From: Oceanospirillaceae bacterium
Lineage (GTDB): Bacteria; Pseudomonadota; Gammaproteobacteria; Pseudomonadales; Balneatricaceae
DNA: 48,258 nt
Direction: 5' to 3'
Assembly (NCBI GenBank): GCA_013215445.1
Contig: JABSRA010000033.1
Span: 1-48,258, forward strand
Shown piece after piece: positions 17,960 through 26,817 of this stretch. The first letter of the stretch is position 1. Every line of letters starts with the position of its first letter. A model generated the notes under the pieces. It saw only the letters and a program-made list of their open reading frames with translations, searched no databases and was not told where the DNA came from. The position numbers and the translations under genes were made by a program.

Positions 17960-19132
17960 ATGTTTAGTATGCAAGATGATGATATGCCAGGGGCCATTAT
18001 AAAAGTCATCGGCGTCGGTGGTGGCGGCGGCAATGCATTGGCCCATATGTTAACGGCTGATTTAAAGGCTGTTGAGTTTATTTGCGCGAATACCGATGCC
18101 CAGGCACTGGTCAGTGTCGATGCTGATAAGTCAATCCAACTTGGTTGTCAGACGACTAAGGGTTTAGGTGCAGGCGCTGATCCTGAGGTTGGTCGTGCCG
18201 CAGCGTTAGAAGATCGTGAGGCCATAGCAGAGGCATTGGAAGGTGCGGACATGGTCTTTATCACTGCCGGTATGGGTGGCGGCACCGGGACTGGAGCGGC
18301 GCCTATTGTCGCTGAAATAGCTAAGGGTATGGGTATCTTAACAGTGGCAGTGGTGACGACCCCCTTTCCCTTTGAAGGGCGCAGGCGCATGATGTTGGCC
18401 GAGGCGGGAGTTGCGGAGTTACGTGAACAAGTGGATTCGCTGATTATTATTCCCAATAAAAAATTGATGAAGGTGTTGGGTAGAAATACCAGTTTGATTA
18501 AAGCATTTGCGGCGGCCAATGATGTCTTACTCGGTGCCGTACGCGGCATTGCCGAATTGATTACCTGTCCTGGCATGATCAACGTCGATTTTGCCGATGT
18601 CCGTACCGTGATGTCTGAGATGGGCATGGCGATGATGGGATCCGACCGTGCGCGGGGCGAGGATCGGGCCTCAGTTGCAGCGGAGGGGGCAATTAATAGT
18701 CCGCTATTGGAAAATGTTGATTTAAAAGGTGCCAGCGGTATCTTAGTCAATATTACCGCAGGGGTAGATTTAACCTTGGGCGAATTCAGTGAAGTCGGTA
18801 ATATAATTGAAAAATACGCCTCTAATGATGCAACTATTGTGATAGGGACTGTCATAGATACTGAATTGGTAGACGATCTTAAAGTGACTGTGGTTGCCAC
18901 CGGCTTTGAAAAAAAGACGCAGAGCTTGGAGGTGGTTGCTGACACCGTGGCAAAGGCACCGGCAAAACAAGAATTCAAAATAGATATGGATCAAATTGAA
19001 TTACCTACGGTATTGCGTAGGCAGCAACATGAAGCGCTGTTAGAGGGCCGGGAAGATAGATTGACGGCAAAAGATAAAGTCAGTGCAGAAATGCTCGACG
19101 TACCCACTTTTTTACGGCGTAAAAGTGAATGA
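17960..19132 (+). CDS. ftsZ: Cell division protein FtsZ
   Basis: Tubulin-like GTPase that forms the cytokinetic Z ring. 390 residues: [20 protein letters not shown], the tubulin signature [10 protein letters not shown] (about 107-116), NKKL, the T7 loop [12 protein letters not shown], and a short C-terminal linker. The extreme C terminus [10 protein letters not shown] matches the conserved peptide that binds FtsA and ZipA; a related segment, [11 protein letters not shown], sits at about 346-356. AGGAGG at 17949-17954 is a strong ribosome site. Unusually, ftsZ directly follows ftsQ, with no ftsA. Confidence 0.98.
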   Translation: MFSMQDDDMPGAIIKVIGVGGGGGNALAHMLTADLKAVEFICANTDAQALVSVDADKSIQLGCQTTKGLGAGADPEVGRAAALEDREAIAEALEGADMVFITAGMGGGTGTGAAPIVAEIAKGMGILTVAVVTTPFPFEGRRRMMLAEAGVAELREQVDSLIIIPNKKLMKVLGRNTSLIKAFAAANDVLLGAVRGIAELITCPGMINVDFADVRTVMSEMGMAMMGSDRARGEDRASVAAEGAINSPLLENVDLKGASGILVNITAGVDLTLGEFSEVGNIIEKYASNDATIVIGTVIDTELVDDLKVTVVATGFEKKTQSLEVVADTVAKAPAKQEFKIDMDQIELPTVLRRQQHEALLEGREDRLTAKDKVSAEMLDVPTFLRRKSE

Positions 19133-19175
19133 AACGCTCGTACCTCACGACAGCACAAAAGTAAGTATATAGGGT

Positions 19176-19190
19176 TGGTGGTGGTGGTGG
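19176..19190 (+). repeat. TGG x5 microsatellite between ftsZ and lpxC
   Basis: Five uninterrupted TGG units in the 115-bp ftsZ-lpxC gap, about 57 nt before lpxC. No role is evident; slippage here could alter leader length. Confidence 0.6.
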
Positions 19191-19247
19191 AGCGAGCTAT
19201 CCTCAAGCCATTAATAGCGACATTAAAAATTAGGTTTATAGGCATTA

Positions 19248-20132
19248 ATGATCAAACAAACAACGCTTAAATCTAGCATCAAAGCAACAGGTTTAGGCTT
19301 ACATACTGGCACTAAGGTCTATTTGAAGTTGTGTCCTGCTCCCGTGAACACGGGAGTTGTGTTCCGCAGGGTTGATCTTGACCCAGTGGTGGATATCCCC
19401 GCGGATGCCTTTGCAGTGAAAGACACTGTGCTATCGACCAATATTTATCATCAAGGTGTCAAAGTGGCTACGATTGAGCATTTAATGGCCGCTTTAGCCG
19501 CGATGGGTATTGATAATGTGGTGGTTGAGCTTGATGCCGAGGAAGTGCCCATTATGGATGGCTCTGCCGCACCTTTTATCTTCTTGATAAAAGCAGCAGG
19601 CATCCTCGAACAGCAAAGTGATCGACAGTACATTAAAATTATCCGTGAAGTGAGTTTTGTACACGAGGGAAAAATTGCCACTTTTAAGCCTTATTCGGGA
19701 TGCAAAATAACGGTTGAAATTGATTTTGACCATCCCGCTTTTGCCGGTAAAAATATGGTTTGTGCGCTCGAACTCAATAGCGAAAATTTTATTCGTCAAG
19801 TTAGTCGAGCCAGAACCTTTGGTTTTATGAGTGATATCGAATATTTACGCGCCAATAATCTAGCCCGTGGCGGCAGCATGGAAAATGCCATAGTGGTGGA
19901 TGATAATACTATTCTCAATAGCGATGGACTACGCTTTGAAGATGAATTTGCCAAACACAAGGTATTAGATGCGGTTGGTGATGTGTATTTACTGGGAAAA
20001 AGCTTAATTGGTGAGTTTGTCGGCTTTAAAACCGGCCATTATATGAACAACCAACTGGTTAGAAAACTATTATCTAACCAGGATGCGTATGAATTAGTCA
20101 CTTGCAATAAAATAGATTTGGCCGCCGCTTAG
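19248..20132 (+). CDS. lpxC: UDP-3-O-acyl-N-acetylglucosamine deacetylase LpxC
   Basis: Zinc amidase for the committed step of lipid A synthesis. 294 residues (E. coli 305). Motifs: TGLGLHTG at the N terminus, the zinc-ligand region [11 protein letters not shown], the [11 protein letters not shown] loop, ARTFGFM, and [14 protein letters not shown] with HYMNNQLV carrying the other metal and catalytic histidines. It follows ftsZ as in most gammaproteobacteria and is closed by a strong terminator, so it ends the transcription unit that begins at mraZ. Confidence 0.97.
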   Translation: MIKQTTLKSSIKATGLGLHTGTKVYLKLCPAPVNTGVVFRRVDLDPVVDIPADAFAVKDTVLSTNIYHQGVKVATIEHLMAALAAMGIDNVVVELDAEEVPIMDGSAAPFIFLIKAAGILEQQSDRQYIKIIREVSFVHEGKIATFKPYSGCKITVEIDFDHPAFAGKNMVCALELNSENFIRQVSRARTFGFMSDIEYLRANNLARGGSMENAIVVDDNTILNSDGLRFEDEFAKHKVLDAVGDVYLLGKSLIGEFVGFKTGHYMNNQLVRKLLSNQDAYELVTCNKIDLAAA

Positions 20133-20148
20133 CGACTGCTGAGAAAAT

Positions 20149-20172
20149 AGCCGGATTATTATCCGGCTTTTT
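20149..20172 (+). terminator. Rho-independent terminator after lpxC
   Basis: Perfect 8-bp stem AGCCGGAT/ATCCGGCT with a TATT loop followed by TTTT, 17 bp after the lpxC stop; the end point of the dcw-lpxC transcription unit. Confidence 0.9.
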
Positions 20173-20523
20173 GTTGTTTGGGTTACTCACAGACCGCTGT
20201 ACAGTGGTCGCAACGGTTATAATACCCTCTGTTTGAAATTGTTTTTTTATAGATAATAATCTTTGTCTTTATTTTGCCCTTGAGGTTATGTTATCTATCC
20301 CCATCAATGTACAATGACGTCAATTTCAAATAATACAATAATTTTACTGATCCCGATCAATAGTTTGAATTAATCTTTTATTTCGTTTGAATTGATGAGT
20401 TTGGGTGCAAGGTTAAACTTTGTGTCGTCAGAACAAATAAACAGGTTTGCTCGCTAGGAACGGCTAATACCGCTCTGATGTGGTTGGTGAATAGAACGAT
20501 AATTTATTGGTGATATCTATAAC
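20173..20523. other. lpxC-secA intergenic region; no secM
   Basis: About 350 bp with no reading frame longer than a few tens of codons. E. coli has secM here, whose translational arrest controls secA; there is no secM-like signal peptide or FxxxxWIxxxxGIRAGP-type arrest sequence. Besides the palindrome and TATAAT near 20192-20223 I see only AT-rich leader sequence. Confidence 0.5.
20192..20223 (+). promoter_or_regulatory. 18-bp near-palindrome abutting a TATAAT box
   Basis: Positions 20192-20209 read GACCGCTGTACAGTGGTC, a palindrome with one mismatched pair around CTGTACAG. A consensus -10 (TATAAT, 20218-20223) follows, and the expected -35 falls inside the palindrome with no match to TTGACA. 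That suggests a regulator-controlled promoter about 290 nt upstream of secA. The regulator is unknown; it is not a LexA box, since CTGT and ACAG have no spacer. Confidence 0.35.
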
Positions 20524-23247
20524 ATGATTACTTCAATTTTCACAAAAATATTTGGCAATAAAAATGCACGCGTGCTTAAACAAATGCAAAAAACTGTTAC
20601 AAAAATTAATAGCTTTGAACAGCAGATGCAGGCATTAAGTGATAGCCAAATTATAGACAAAACCAATGATTTTAAGGCACAGTTAAGTCAGGGAAAAATC
20701 ACCGTTGATGAGCTTTTGCCCGAGGCGTTTGCCCTGGTGCGTGAAGCTTCAGTGCGCTCCATGGAGATGCGTCACTTTGATGTGCAAATGATCGGAGGCA
20801 TCACCTTATATGAGGGAAGTGTCGCTGAAATGCGCACCGGTGAAGGTAAAACTTTGGTGGCGACTTTAGCTCTGTACTTAAATGCACTGTCGGGAAAAGG
20901 TGTGCACTTAGTTACCGTCAATGACTATTTAGCTAAACGTGATGCCGACTGGATGCGCCCGTTGTATGAAGCGTTGGGTATGACGGTCGGTGTGGTGCTC
21001 TCCCAACAGGATCCAACGGTCAAGAGAGCTGCCTACCAAGCTGATATCACCTACGGCACTAATAACGAATTCGGCTTTGATTATTTACGCGATAATATGG
21101 CGTTTAGTATTGAAGAGAAAGTGCAGCGCGATTTTCACTTTGCGGTTATCGATGAAGTCGACTCTATCCTCATCGATGAGGCGAGAACCCCACTGATTAT
21201 TTCTGGTCCCGCTGAGGATAGCTCTAAATTATATGCAGGCATCAATTTATTAATTCCGGCCCTATTGCGTTTCGAAGGTGAGATTGACGTTAAAGATATT
21301 GAACAAGTGGTCAATGAGCACTTTGTGGTCGATGAAAAAAATCGCACCATTGATTTAACCGAAGCCGGGCATGAATTGGTCGAAGAGCTACTGGTAAAAG
21401 AAGGTTTCTTGAACGAGGGCGAAAGTTTATATGCCCCGCACAATTTGAATTTACTACACCATGTATTATCGGGTCTGCGGGCGCACAATTTATTCCAGCG
21501 TGATAAAGATTACATCGTGCAAGATAATGAAGTAGTGATCGTCGATGAACACACCGGACGTATTATGCCCGGGCGTCGCTGGTCTGAGGGATTGCATCAG
21601 GCGATTGAGGCAAAAGAGGGAGTTGACATCCAATTAGAGAGTCAGACCTTGGCCTCGACCACCTTTCAAAACTATTTTAGATTGTACGAAAGTTTGTCAG
21701 GTATGACCGGAACCGCCGATACTGAAGCATTCGAACTACAGCAAATTTACGGTTTGAGCGTGGTGGTAATACCGACTAACTTCCCCGTACAGCGTAAAGA
21801 CAGTAATGATCTAATCTTCATGACTATGGAAGAGAAGTACCAGGCGATCATCGAAGAGATTAAAGAGACGCAGCAGCGCGGTCAGCCGGTATTAGTGGGA
21901 ACGGCGTCGGTCGAATCATCAGAGTTGATTTCACAATTGCTGATCAAAGAAGACATTAAGCATAACGTACTCAACGCAAAAAACCATGGTAGAGAGGCGG
22001 AAATCATTGTCGAAGCAGGACGTCCTGCCACCGTGACCATCGCCACTAATATGGCAGGTCGTGGTACCGATATAGTATTGGGTGGTCGTTTACAAGCTGA
22101 ATTGGAAGAGGCGGATGAGTCTGAGCACGAGGCGATTAAGGCGGATTGGGCAATACGCCATGAAGCGGTATTAGCGGCAGGCGGCTTACACATCATCGGC
22201 ACTGAGCGCCATGAATCTCGACGGATCGACAATCAGCTGCGTGGTCGTTCTGGCCGTCAGGGAGATCCGGGATCCTCCAGGTTCTTCCTCTCATTAGAAG
22301 ATGATTTGATGCGTATCTTTGCCTCGGACAGAATGCGTTCGTTCATGCGCTCGCTAGGTATGGAACACGGCGAGGCAATAGAGCACAAGATGGTGAGTAA
22401 TGCTATCGAGAAGGCACAGCGCAAGGTTGAAGGGCGTAACTTCGATATCCGAAAGTCACTGTTAGAGTACGACGATGTTGCGAATGATCAGCGTAATGTT
22501 GTGTATACGCAGCGCAATGAAGTGATGGCCTCCGCAGATATTTCAGATACTATCCGCTTAATTCGTGAGGAGGTGGTAGGCGATACTGTGGCCAATCATA
22601 TTCCACCACAAAGTATCGAAGAGCAGTGGGATGTTGAAGGGTTAGAAAAGGCAGTGGAAGCTGAATATGGTCTAACTTTGCCTATTAGAGAGTGGTTGGC
22701 TGGAGACAGTTCCCTGCACGAGGAAACCTTGATTGATAAGCTGCAACTCGAGATTGGCAATGCTTACAAAATCAAAGAGGAAATGGTGGGCGCCGCAGGA
22801 ATGCGTACGTTTGAAAAGCAGGTGATGTTGCAAGTATTAGATACCCTCTGGAAAGAGCACTTGCAAACCATGGATAACTTGCGTCAGGGCATTCACTTAC
22901 GTGGTTACGCGCAGAAGAACCCCAAGCAGGAATACAAGCGTGAATCTTTTGAGTTATTCCAGCATTTGCTCGGCAATATTAAACGAGATGTGATTAAAGT
23001 ACTGTCTCATGTGCAGATTCAAATGCCTGAAGAAATGGCCGAGCAGGAAGAATTGCGCCGTCAAAAGTTACATGAGCAACAGATGCAGTTTGAACACGAG
23101 ACGGCGTCTAGCGCTGGACAGAATAACCCAGAAGATAGCCAAGAAGAGGCTCCTTTTGTGCGCAGCGTTGAGAAAATCGGCCGAAACTCACCCTGTCCTT
23201 GTGGCTCAGGCAAAAAGTACAAGCAATGCCACGGTAAACTTAATTAA
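20524..23247 (+). CDS. secA: Preprotein translocase ATPase SecA
   Basis: Motor ATPase that drives unfolded proteins through SecYEG. 907 residues, full length. Walker [12 protein letters not shown] (about 102-112), [19 protein letters not shown], the preprotein cross-linking domain, the second nucleotide fold with [13 protein letters not shown] and [17 protein letters not shown], the helical scaffold with [19 protein letters not shown], and the C-terminal zinc motif [14 protein letters not shown] that binds SecB and phospholipid. It lies between two terminators, so probably has its own promoter upstream. Confidence 0.98.
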   Translation: MITSIFTKIFGNKNARVLKQMQKTVTKINSFEQQMQALSDSQIIDKTNDFKAQLSQGKITVDELLPEAFALVREASVRSMEMRHFDVQMIGGITLYEGSVAEMRTGEGKTLVATLALYLNALSGKGVHLVTVNDYLAKRDADWMRPLYEALGMTVGVVLSQQDPTVKRAAYQADITYGTNNEFGFDYLRDNMAFSIEEKVQRDFHFAVIDEVDSILIDEARTPLIISGPAEDSSKLYAGINLLIPALLRFEGEIDVKDIEQVVNEHFVVDEKNRTIDLTEAGHELVEELLVKEGFLNEGESLYAPHNLNLLHHVLSGLRAHNLFQRDKDYIVQDNEVVIVDEHTGRIMPGRRWSEGLHQAIEAKEGVDIQLESQTLASTTFQNYFRLYESLSGMTGTADTEAFELQQIYGLSVVVIPTNFPVQRKDSNDLIFMTMEEKYQAIIEEIKETQQRGQPVLVGTASVESSELISQLLIKEDIKHNVLNAKNHGREAEIIVEAGRPATVTIATNMAGRGTDIVLGGRLQAELEEADESEHEAIKADWAIRHEAVLAAGGLHIIGTERHESRRIDNQLRGRSGRQGDPGSSRFFLSLEDDLMRIFASDRMRSFMRSLGMEHGEAIEHKMVSNAIEKAQRKVEGRNFDIRKSLLEYDDVANDQRNVVYTQRNEVMASADISDTIRLIREEVVGDTVANHIPPQSIEEQWDVEGLEKAVEAEYGLTLPIREWLAGDSSLHEETLIDKLQLEIGNAYKIKEEMVGAAGMRTFEKQVMLQVLDTLWKEHLQTMDNLRQGIHLRGYAQKNPKQEYKRESFELFQHLLGNIKRDVIKVLSHVQIQMPEEMAEQEELRRQKLHEQQMQFEHETASSAGQNNPEDSQEEAPFVRSVEKIGRNSPCPCGSGKKYKQCHGKLN

Positions 23248-23295
23248 TCTTAGAATCGTCTTACTGATTGATAGTAGTGAGTCATAATAGCAGCA

Positions 23296-23329
23296 AACTA
23301 AGAGCGATTTATCGCTCTTAGTTGTTTTT
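23296..23329 (+). terminator. Rho-independent terminator after secA
   Basis: Perfect 13-bp inverted repeat (AACTAAGAGCGAT with ATCGCTCTTAGTT, TT loop), then GTTTTT. It ends only 17 bp before the argJ ATG, so argJ must use some read-through or a promoter buried in this element. Confidence 0.9.
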
Positions 23330-23345
23330 AAAGGTAGCAAAGAAG

Positions 23346-24572
23346 ATGGCAGTCGGTTTGGGAAAAGTAGTGGTATTAACGCCAATTAAAGGTGTGCGCA
23401 TAGGGGTGGCAAATGCAGGCATTAAACAGACGGCTAGGCCTGATGTGGTACTGTTTGAGTTATCAAGTGCGACCACTGTAGCGGGTGTGTTTACCAAAAA
23501 TGCATTTTGTGCCGCGCCTGTGCATGTGGCTAAAGCTCATTTAGCGCTGTTTGAACCAGGCTTGGGCGAGCGCTATCTGCTGATCAATACCGGCAATGCA
23601 AACGCGGGCACTGGCGAGCAGGGTATGGCAGATGCACATCGTTGCTGCAAGGTGCTAGCTGATAAATTAAATAGTCAACAAGCGCGGGTATTACCCTTTT
23701 CTACTGGGGTGATTGGCGAATTATTACCCACCGACAAAATAGTCGGGGCCTTAGACGGTGCCATTGCCTCTCTTGATGAAAATAAATGGCGAGCGGCCGC
23801 CGAGGGTATTTTAACCACAGATACGCGCATCAAAGGCCACAGCTGCCAATTTAAAATCGATGGGCAGATCGTCACAATTACCGGTATATCGAAAGGCTCC
23901 GGTATGATTCGGCCCAATATGGCCACTATGTTAAGTTTTGTTGCCACCGATGCCTCAATCTCTGGGACTAACTTACAAGCGTTATTATCCCAGGCCACTA
24001 ATCAAAGTTTTAATCGAATCACGGTTGATGGGGATACCTCGACGAATGATGCCTGTATTTTAATGGCGAGCGGCGAATCGGCTGTAGCAATTGTTGAAAA
24101 TACAGCAGCGTATAGTATTTTTCAGCAACACTTAAATGCGTTGATGTTAGAGATTGCCCTGCAAATTGTGCGCGATGGCGAGGGTGCCACTAAATTAGTC
24201 AAGGTCTTGTGTGATAGCGCCGCAACCGAAGCCGAAGCGCTCGGGGTTGCCTATACCATCGCGCACTCTCCGCTGGTTAAAACGGCGCTATTTGCCAGTG
24301 ATGCCAATTGGGGGCGTATTTTGGCAGCGGTGGGACGTGCCGGTGTGGAAAATTTAGACATAGATAAGTTGGAAATTTATCTAGATGATGTCTGTATTGT
24401 TCAAAACGGGGGACGCGCGGCGAATTATACTGAAGCCGCGGGGGCGAAAGTGATGGCTCAAGATGAAATATTAATTCATATTAAACTTAATCGTGGCCAG
24501 GTAAGTGATGCTGTATGGACCACTGATTTATCTCATGACTACATTTCGATTAACGCCGATTATAGAAGCTAA
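23346..24572 (+). CDS. argJ: Bifunctional ornithine acetyltransferase / N-acetylglutamate synthase ArgJ
   Basis: Recycles the acetyl group of the arginine pathway from N-acetylornithine to glutamate. 408 residues from ATG 23346; the frame is open back to a TTG at 23322, but that codon lies in the terminator stem and ATG has AAAGG upstream. The PNMATML motif (about 190) contains the threonine at which the precursor self-cleaves into alpha and beta chains and which then acts as nucleophile. Also INTGNANAGTG, VDGDTSTNDACIL, and the terminal TTDLSHDYISINADYRS. Whether it also makes acetylglutamate from acetyl-CoA cannot be read from sequence. Confidence 0.96.
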   Translation: MAVGLGKVVVLTPIKGVRIGVANAGIKQTARPDVVLFELSSATTVAGVFTKNAFCAAPVHVAKAHLALFEPGLGERYLLINTGNANAGTGEQGMADAHRCCKVLADKLNSQQARVLPFSTGVIGELLPTDKIVGALDGAIASLDENKWRAAAEGILTTDTRIKGHSCQFKIDGQIVTITGISKGSGMIRPNMATMLSFVATDASISGTNLQALLSQATNQSFNRITVDGDTSTNDACILMASGESAVAIVENTAAYSIFQQHLNALMLEIALQIVRDGEGATKLVKVLCDSAATEAEALGVAYTIAHSPLVKTALFASDANWGRILAAVGRAGVENLDIDKLEIYLDDVCIVQNGGRAANYTEAAGAKVMAQDEILIHIKLNRGQVSDAVWTTDLSHDYISINADYRS

Positions 24573-24578
24573 CCGCCA

Positions 24579-24989
24579 ATGCCACAAAATATAATTGAAA
24601 TTCATGTAGCGGCGGCAATAATACTAGACCTTAAGGGTAATGTGTTTTTAGCAAAACGCTTGGCTGATGCCCATCAAGGAGGTCTTTGGGAGTTTCCCGG
24701 CGGAAAAGTTGAGCCTGGTGAAAGCGCCGAGCAGGCCTTAGTACGCGAATTGGATGAAGAGCTTGGCATCGAGATAACGGCCATTGAGCCATTTATCTCA
24801 GTGCCGTTTAACTATCCGGATAAGTCGGTGTTATTAGAGGTTTTTACCGTGACCGCTTTTGCTGGCGCGCCCTTTGGTCGCGAGGGCCAAGAGACGGCTT
24901 GGGTGGCATTGGCCGAGCTATCCAAGTTGCAGTTCCCAGCGGCAAACTTACCTATTCTAGAAAAAATTCAGTCAACAATGCTGATTTAA
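24579..24989 (+). CDS. mutT: Nudix hydrolase MutT (8-oxo-dGTP diphosphatase)
   Basis: Hydrolyses 8-oxo-dGTP to prevent A:T to C:G transversions. 136 residues; the Nudix box is complete (GGKVEPGESAEQALVREL followed by DEELGI), preceded by LWEFPGGK, the MutT-type context. Six bp after argJ, so co-transcribed. In Pseudomonas the homologous gene is fused to a ThiE-like domain; here only the Nudix domain is present, as in E. coli. Confidence 0.92.
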   Translation: MPQNIIEIHVAAAIILDLKGNVFLAKRLADAHQGGLWEFPGGKVEPGESAEQALVRELDEELGIEITAIEPFISVPFNYPDKSVLLEVFTVTAFAGAPFGREGQETAWVALAELSKLQFPAANLPILEKIQSTMLI

Positions 24990-25009
24990 CCTAGCTTTGC
25001 TAACGTTAA
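24986..25009. terminator. Possible bidirectional stem-loop between mutT and yacG
   Basis: TTAAC-C-TAGC-TTT-GCTA-AC-GTTAA forms a 5+4 bp interrupted stem that includes the mutT stop codon. It lies between convergent genes but has no T run on either strand, so intrinsic termination is uncertain. Confidence 0.3.
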
Positions 25010-25025
25010 GAAGTCGTGTTGATGA

Positions 25026-25247
25026 TTAATGTATGGTCGGAGACTTCCAGTTTTCCATAGGGATCATTGAACTACTGTAATCATCCTCTTCGGCACTGAT
25101 TGCAGCGGGAATTTGATAACTCTCATTAGCCCAGGCACCAAGATCTAACAATTTGCATCGCTCAGAGCAAAAAGGACGATATGGATTATCAGTGCTCCAC
25201 GCTAGCTCTTTTTTACATTCAGGGCAGGGGAATTTTTTAGTCGACAT
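25026..25247 (-). CDS. yacG: DNA gyrase inhibitor YacG (zinc-binding)
   Basis: Small zinc protein, known in E. coli to bind GyrB and inhibit gyrase. 73 residues with the four zinc cysteines in CPECKK and FCSERCKLLDLGAWA, the YacG signature; the C-terminal tail is acidic (EEDDYSSS). Its start lies within the last codons of coaE (11-nt overlap). The coaE-yacG pair next to pilD is a conserved gammaproteobacterial arrangement. Confidence 0.94.
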   Translation of the reverse strand: MSTKKFPCPECKKELAWSTDNPYRPFCSERCKLLDLGAWANESYQIPAAISAEEDDYSSSMIPMENWKSPTIH

Positions 25248-25869
25248 GTTGCTTCCTTGTGCTGGGGAATTTCTTGGTTAATCGTTGGTGAATACTATTG
25301 ATTTTCTCAGCTAAATCACTGAGCGTACCATCATTGTTGAGAATGATATCAGCCTTTGCGTTACGTTGCTCGCCGTTCAGTTGATTAGCCATAATTTTTT
25401 CAATCTGCTGACGTGAGTTGTTATCTCTGTGCATCGCGCGGTTCAATTGTGTTTGATAGTTTAGATCAATCACTAAGACTAAATCGGTCAGCTGCTGCTG
25501 ATCCGTTTCCAATAAAAGCGGTGAGCTGAGAATACTATAAGCGCTATGCTCATTGTTACTGTTGAGTAATTCGAGGATACGCTGGCGAATTAAAGGGTGC
25601 AGTAGAGACTCGAGCCAGTGTTTTTTTTCGGGGTCGTTAAAGATTATCTCCCGTAAAGCAGCTCGATTGAGTTCACTGTTTTGCAGTAAGATTTCTCGTC
25701 CAAATTCAGCGACAATGGCATTCAAACCTGGGCTACCTAAGGTCACAACTTCTCTTGCGACTGAATCGGCATCGACGACCTTGACTCCTAATTTAGCAAA
25801 CAGATCGGTGACTGTGCTCTTTCCACAGCCAATGCCACCGGTGATACCGAGAATATTATGGTGGCTCAT
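25237..25869 (-). CDS. coaE: Dephospho-CoA kinase CoaE
   Basis: Last step of coenzyme A synthesis: phosphorylates the 3'-hydroxyl of dephospho-CoA. 210 residues, P-loop kinase fold: GITGGIGCGKSTV at residues 7-19, DADSVAREVV (substrate aspartate), LLHPLIRQRI, PLLLET, and VVIDLNYQTQLNR-type lid (seen as LVIDLNYQTQLNRAMHRD). The ATG overlaps the pilD stop (ATGA), so translation is coupled. Confidence 0.95.
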   Translation of the reverse strand: MSHHNILGITGGIGCGKSTVTDLFAKLGVKVVDADSVAREVVTLGSPGLNAIVAEFGREILLQNSELNRAALREIIFNDPEKKHWLESLLHPLIRQRILELLNSNNEHSAYSILSSPLLLETDQQQLTDLVLVIDLNYQTQLNRAMHRDNNSRQQIEKIMANQLNGEQRNAKADIILNNDGTLSDLAEKINSIHQRLTKKFPSTRKQHVD

Positions 25870-26720
25870 AATAGTAACTCGAGATAGAGCTGGGTAAGTT
25901 GCTCGCCCCAGAGTAAGCTGACAAAGCCGGCGATTGTCAAGTAGGGCCCAAAGGGGATAGGCTTATCCAGTTGTTGTTTTTTAAGTAAAGCTAAAATCAG
26001 GGCAATAACCACGGCGCTAACCGAGCTGAGCAGTAATATTATCGGCAGTGCGGTAATACCCATCCAGGCCCCTAGTGCCGCGAGTAATTTGAAATCGCCG
26101 TAGCCCATTCCCTCTTTGCCGGTGGCTAGTTTAAAAGCCCAGTATATTGACCATAGCGATAAGTAACCGGCAGCAGCACCGTACACCGCCGATTCTAAGC
26201 TGGTGAAGGTATTTTGGGTGTTGAGTAGTAGCCCTATCCATAACAGCGGTAAAGTGAGTTTGTCGGGTAACAAAAAATGATCGAGGTCAATGAACGTCAG
26301 CGCAATCAGTATCCAGCTAAATACCAGTACATAAAGGGTGATGGCATTAAAGCCAAAGGTAAATACAATGGGCACACTAATGACTGCTGCAAGGGCTTCA
26401 ACCAGTGGGTATCTCATTGAAATGGGGGTTTTACACTGGGAGCACTTAGCCCGTAATAATAGGAAATAGCTGAGCAGCGGGATGTTCTCATACCAGGCAA
26501 TCGGATGCTGACAGTGGGGGCAGTGTGAATGGGGGGTGATTAGATTAAAGCTGTCGGTGGTCATTTCGCCGGTTATTTCAGCGTCCCATTCTCTCTGTAG
26601 CATAATCGGCAATCGGTGGATGACTACATTCAGAAAGCTGCCAATCATCAGTGAAAAAAATGCGACAATGACACTGGCAGCGAAGATGTGCAGGGTAAAA
26701 TAATCTATATAGAGCTGCAT
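25866..26720 (-). CDS. pilD: Type IV prepilin peptidase / N-methyltransferase PilD
   Basis: Inner-membrane aspartic protease that cleaves the leader of type IV pilins and pseudopilins and methylates the new N-terminal Phe. 284 residues, about eight membrane segments. The cytoplasmic loop carries the zinc tetracysteine CPHCQHP and CSQCKTP; catalytic aspartates are in FIDLDHFLLPDKLTLP and GYGDFKLLAALGAWMG. Both activities should therefore be present. Downstream of pilC in the pilB-pilC-pilD order. Confidence 0.96.
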   Translation of the reverse strand: MQLYIDYFTLHIFAASVIVAFFSLMIGSFLNVVIHRLPIMLQREWDAEITGEMTTDSFNLITPHSHCPHCQHPIAWYENIPLLSYFLLLRAKCSQCKTPISMRYPLVEALAAVISVPIVFTFGFNAITLYVLVFSWILIALTFIDLDHFLLPDKLTLPLLWIGLLLNTQNTFTSLESAVYGAAAGYLSLWSIYWAFKLATGKEGMGYGDFKLLAALGAWMGITALPIILLLSSVSAVVIALILALLKKQQLDKPIPFGPYLTIAGFVSLLWGEQLTQLYLELLL

Positions 26721-26789
26721 AGGTTTAATATCTTAATAGGTTGAGGTGGACTATCTAATCGTCATTATATTATTTGGCTTATTTTTTAT

Positions 26790-26814
26790 ACTCTACTCTA
26801 CTTTACTTTACTCT
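26790..26814. repeat. Pentanucleotide tandem repeat ACTYT x5
   Basis: Five consecutive five-base units (ACTCT, ACTCT, ACTTT, ACTTT, ACTCT) three bases past the pilC stop in the 97-bp pilC-pilD gap. Simple-sequence repeat; no function apparent. Confidence 0.65.
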
Positions 26815-26817
26815 ACG

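Noticed and set aside
18148..18978. 276-codon open frame antisense to ftsZ
   Set aside because: It is a shadow of the highly conserved ftsZ coding sequence; its translation is Ser/Ala/Thr-rich with no recognisable family and no ribosome site.
20173..20523. secM-like arrest peptide upstream of secA
   Set aside because: No reading frame with a signal peptide or arrest motif exists in the interval.
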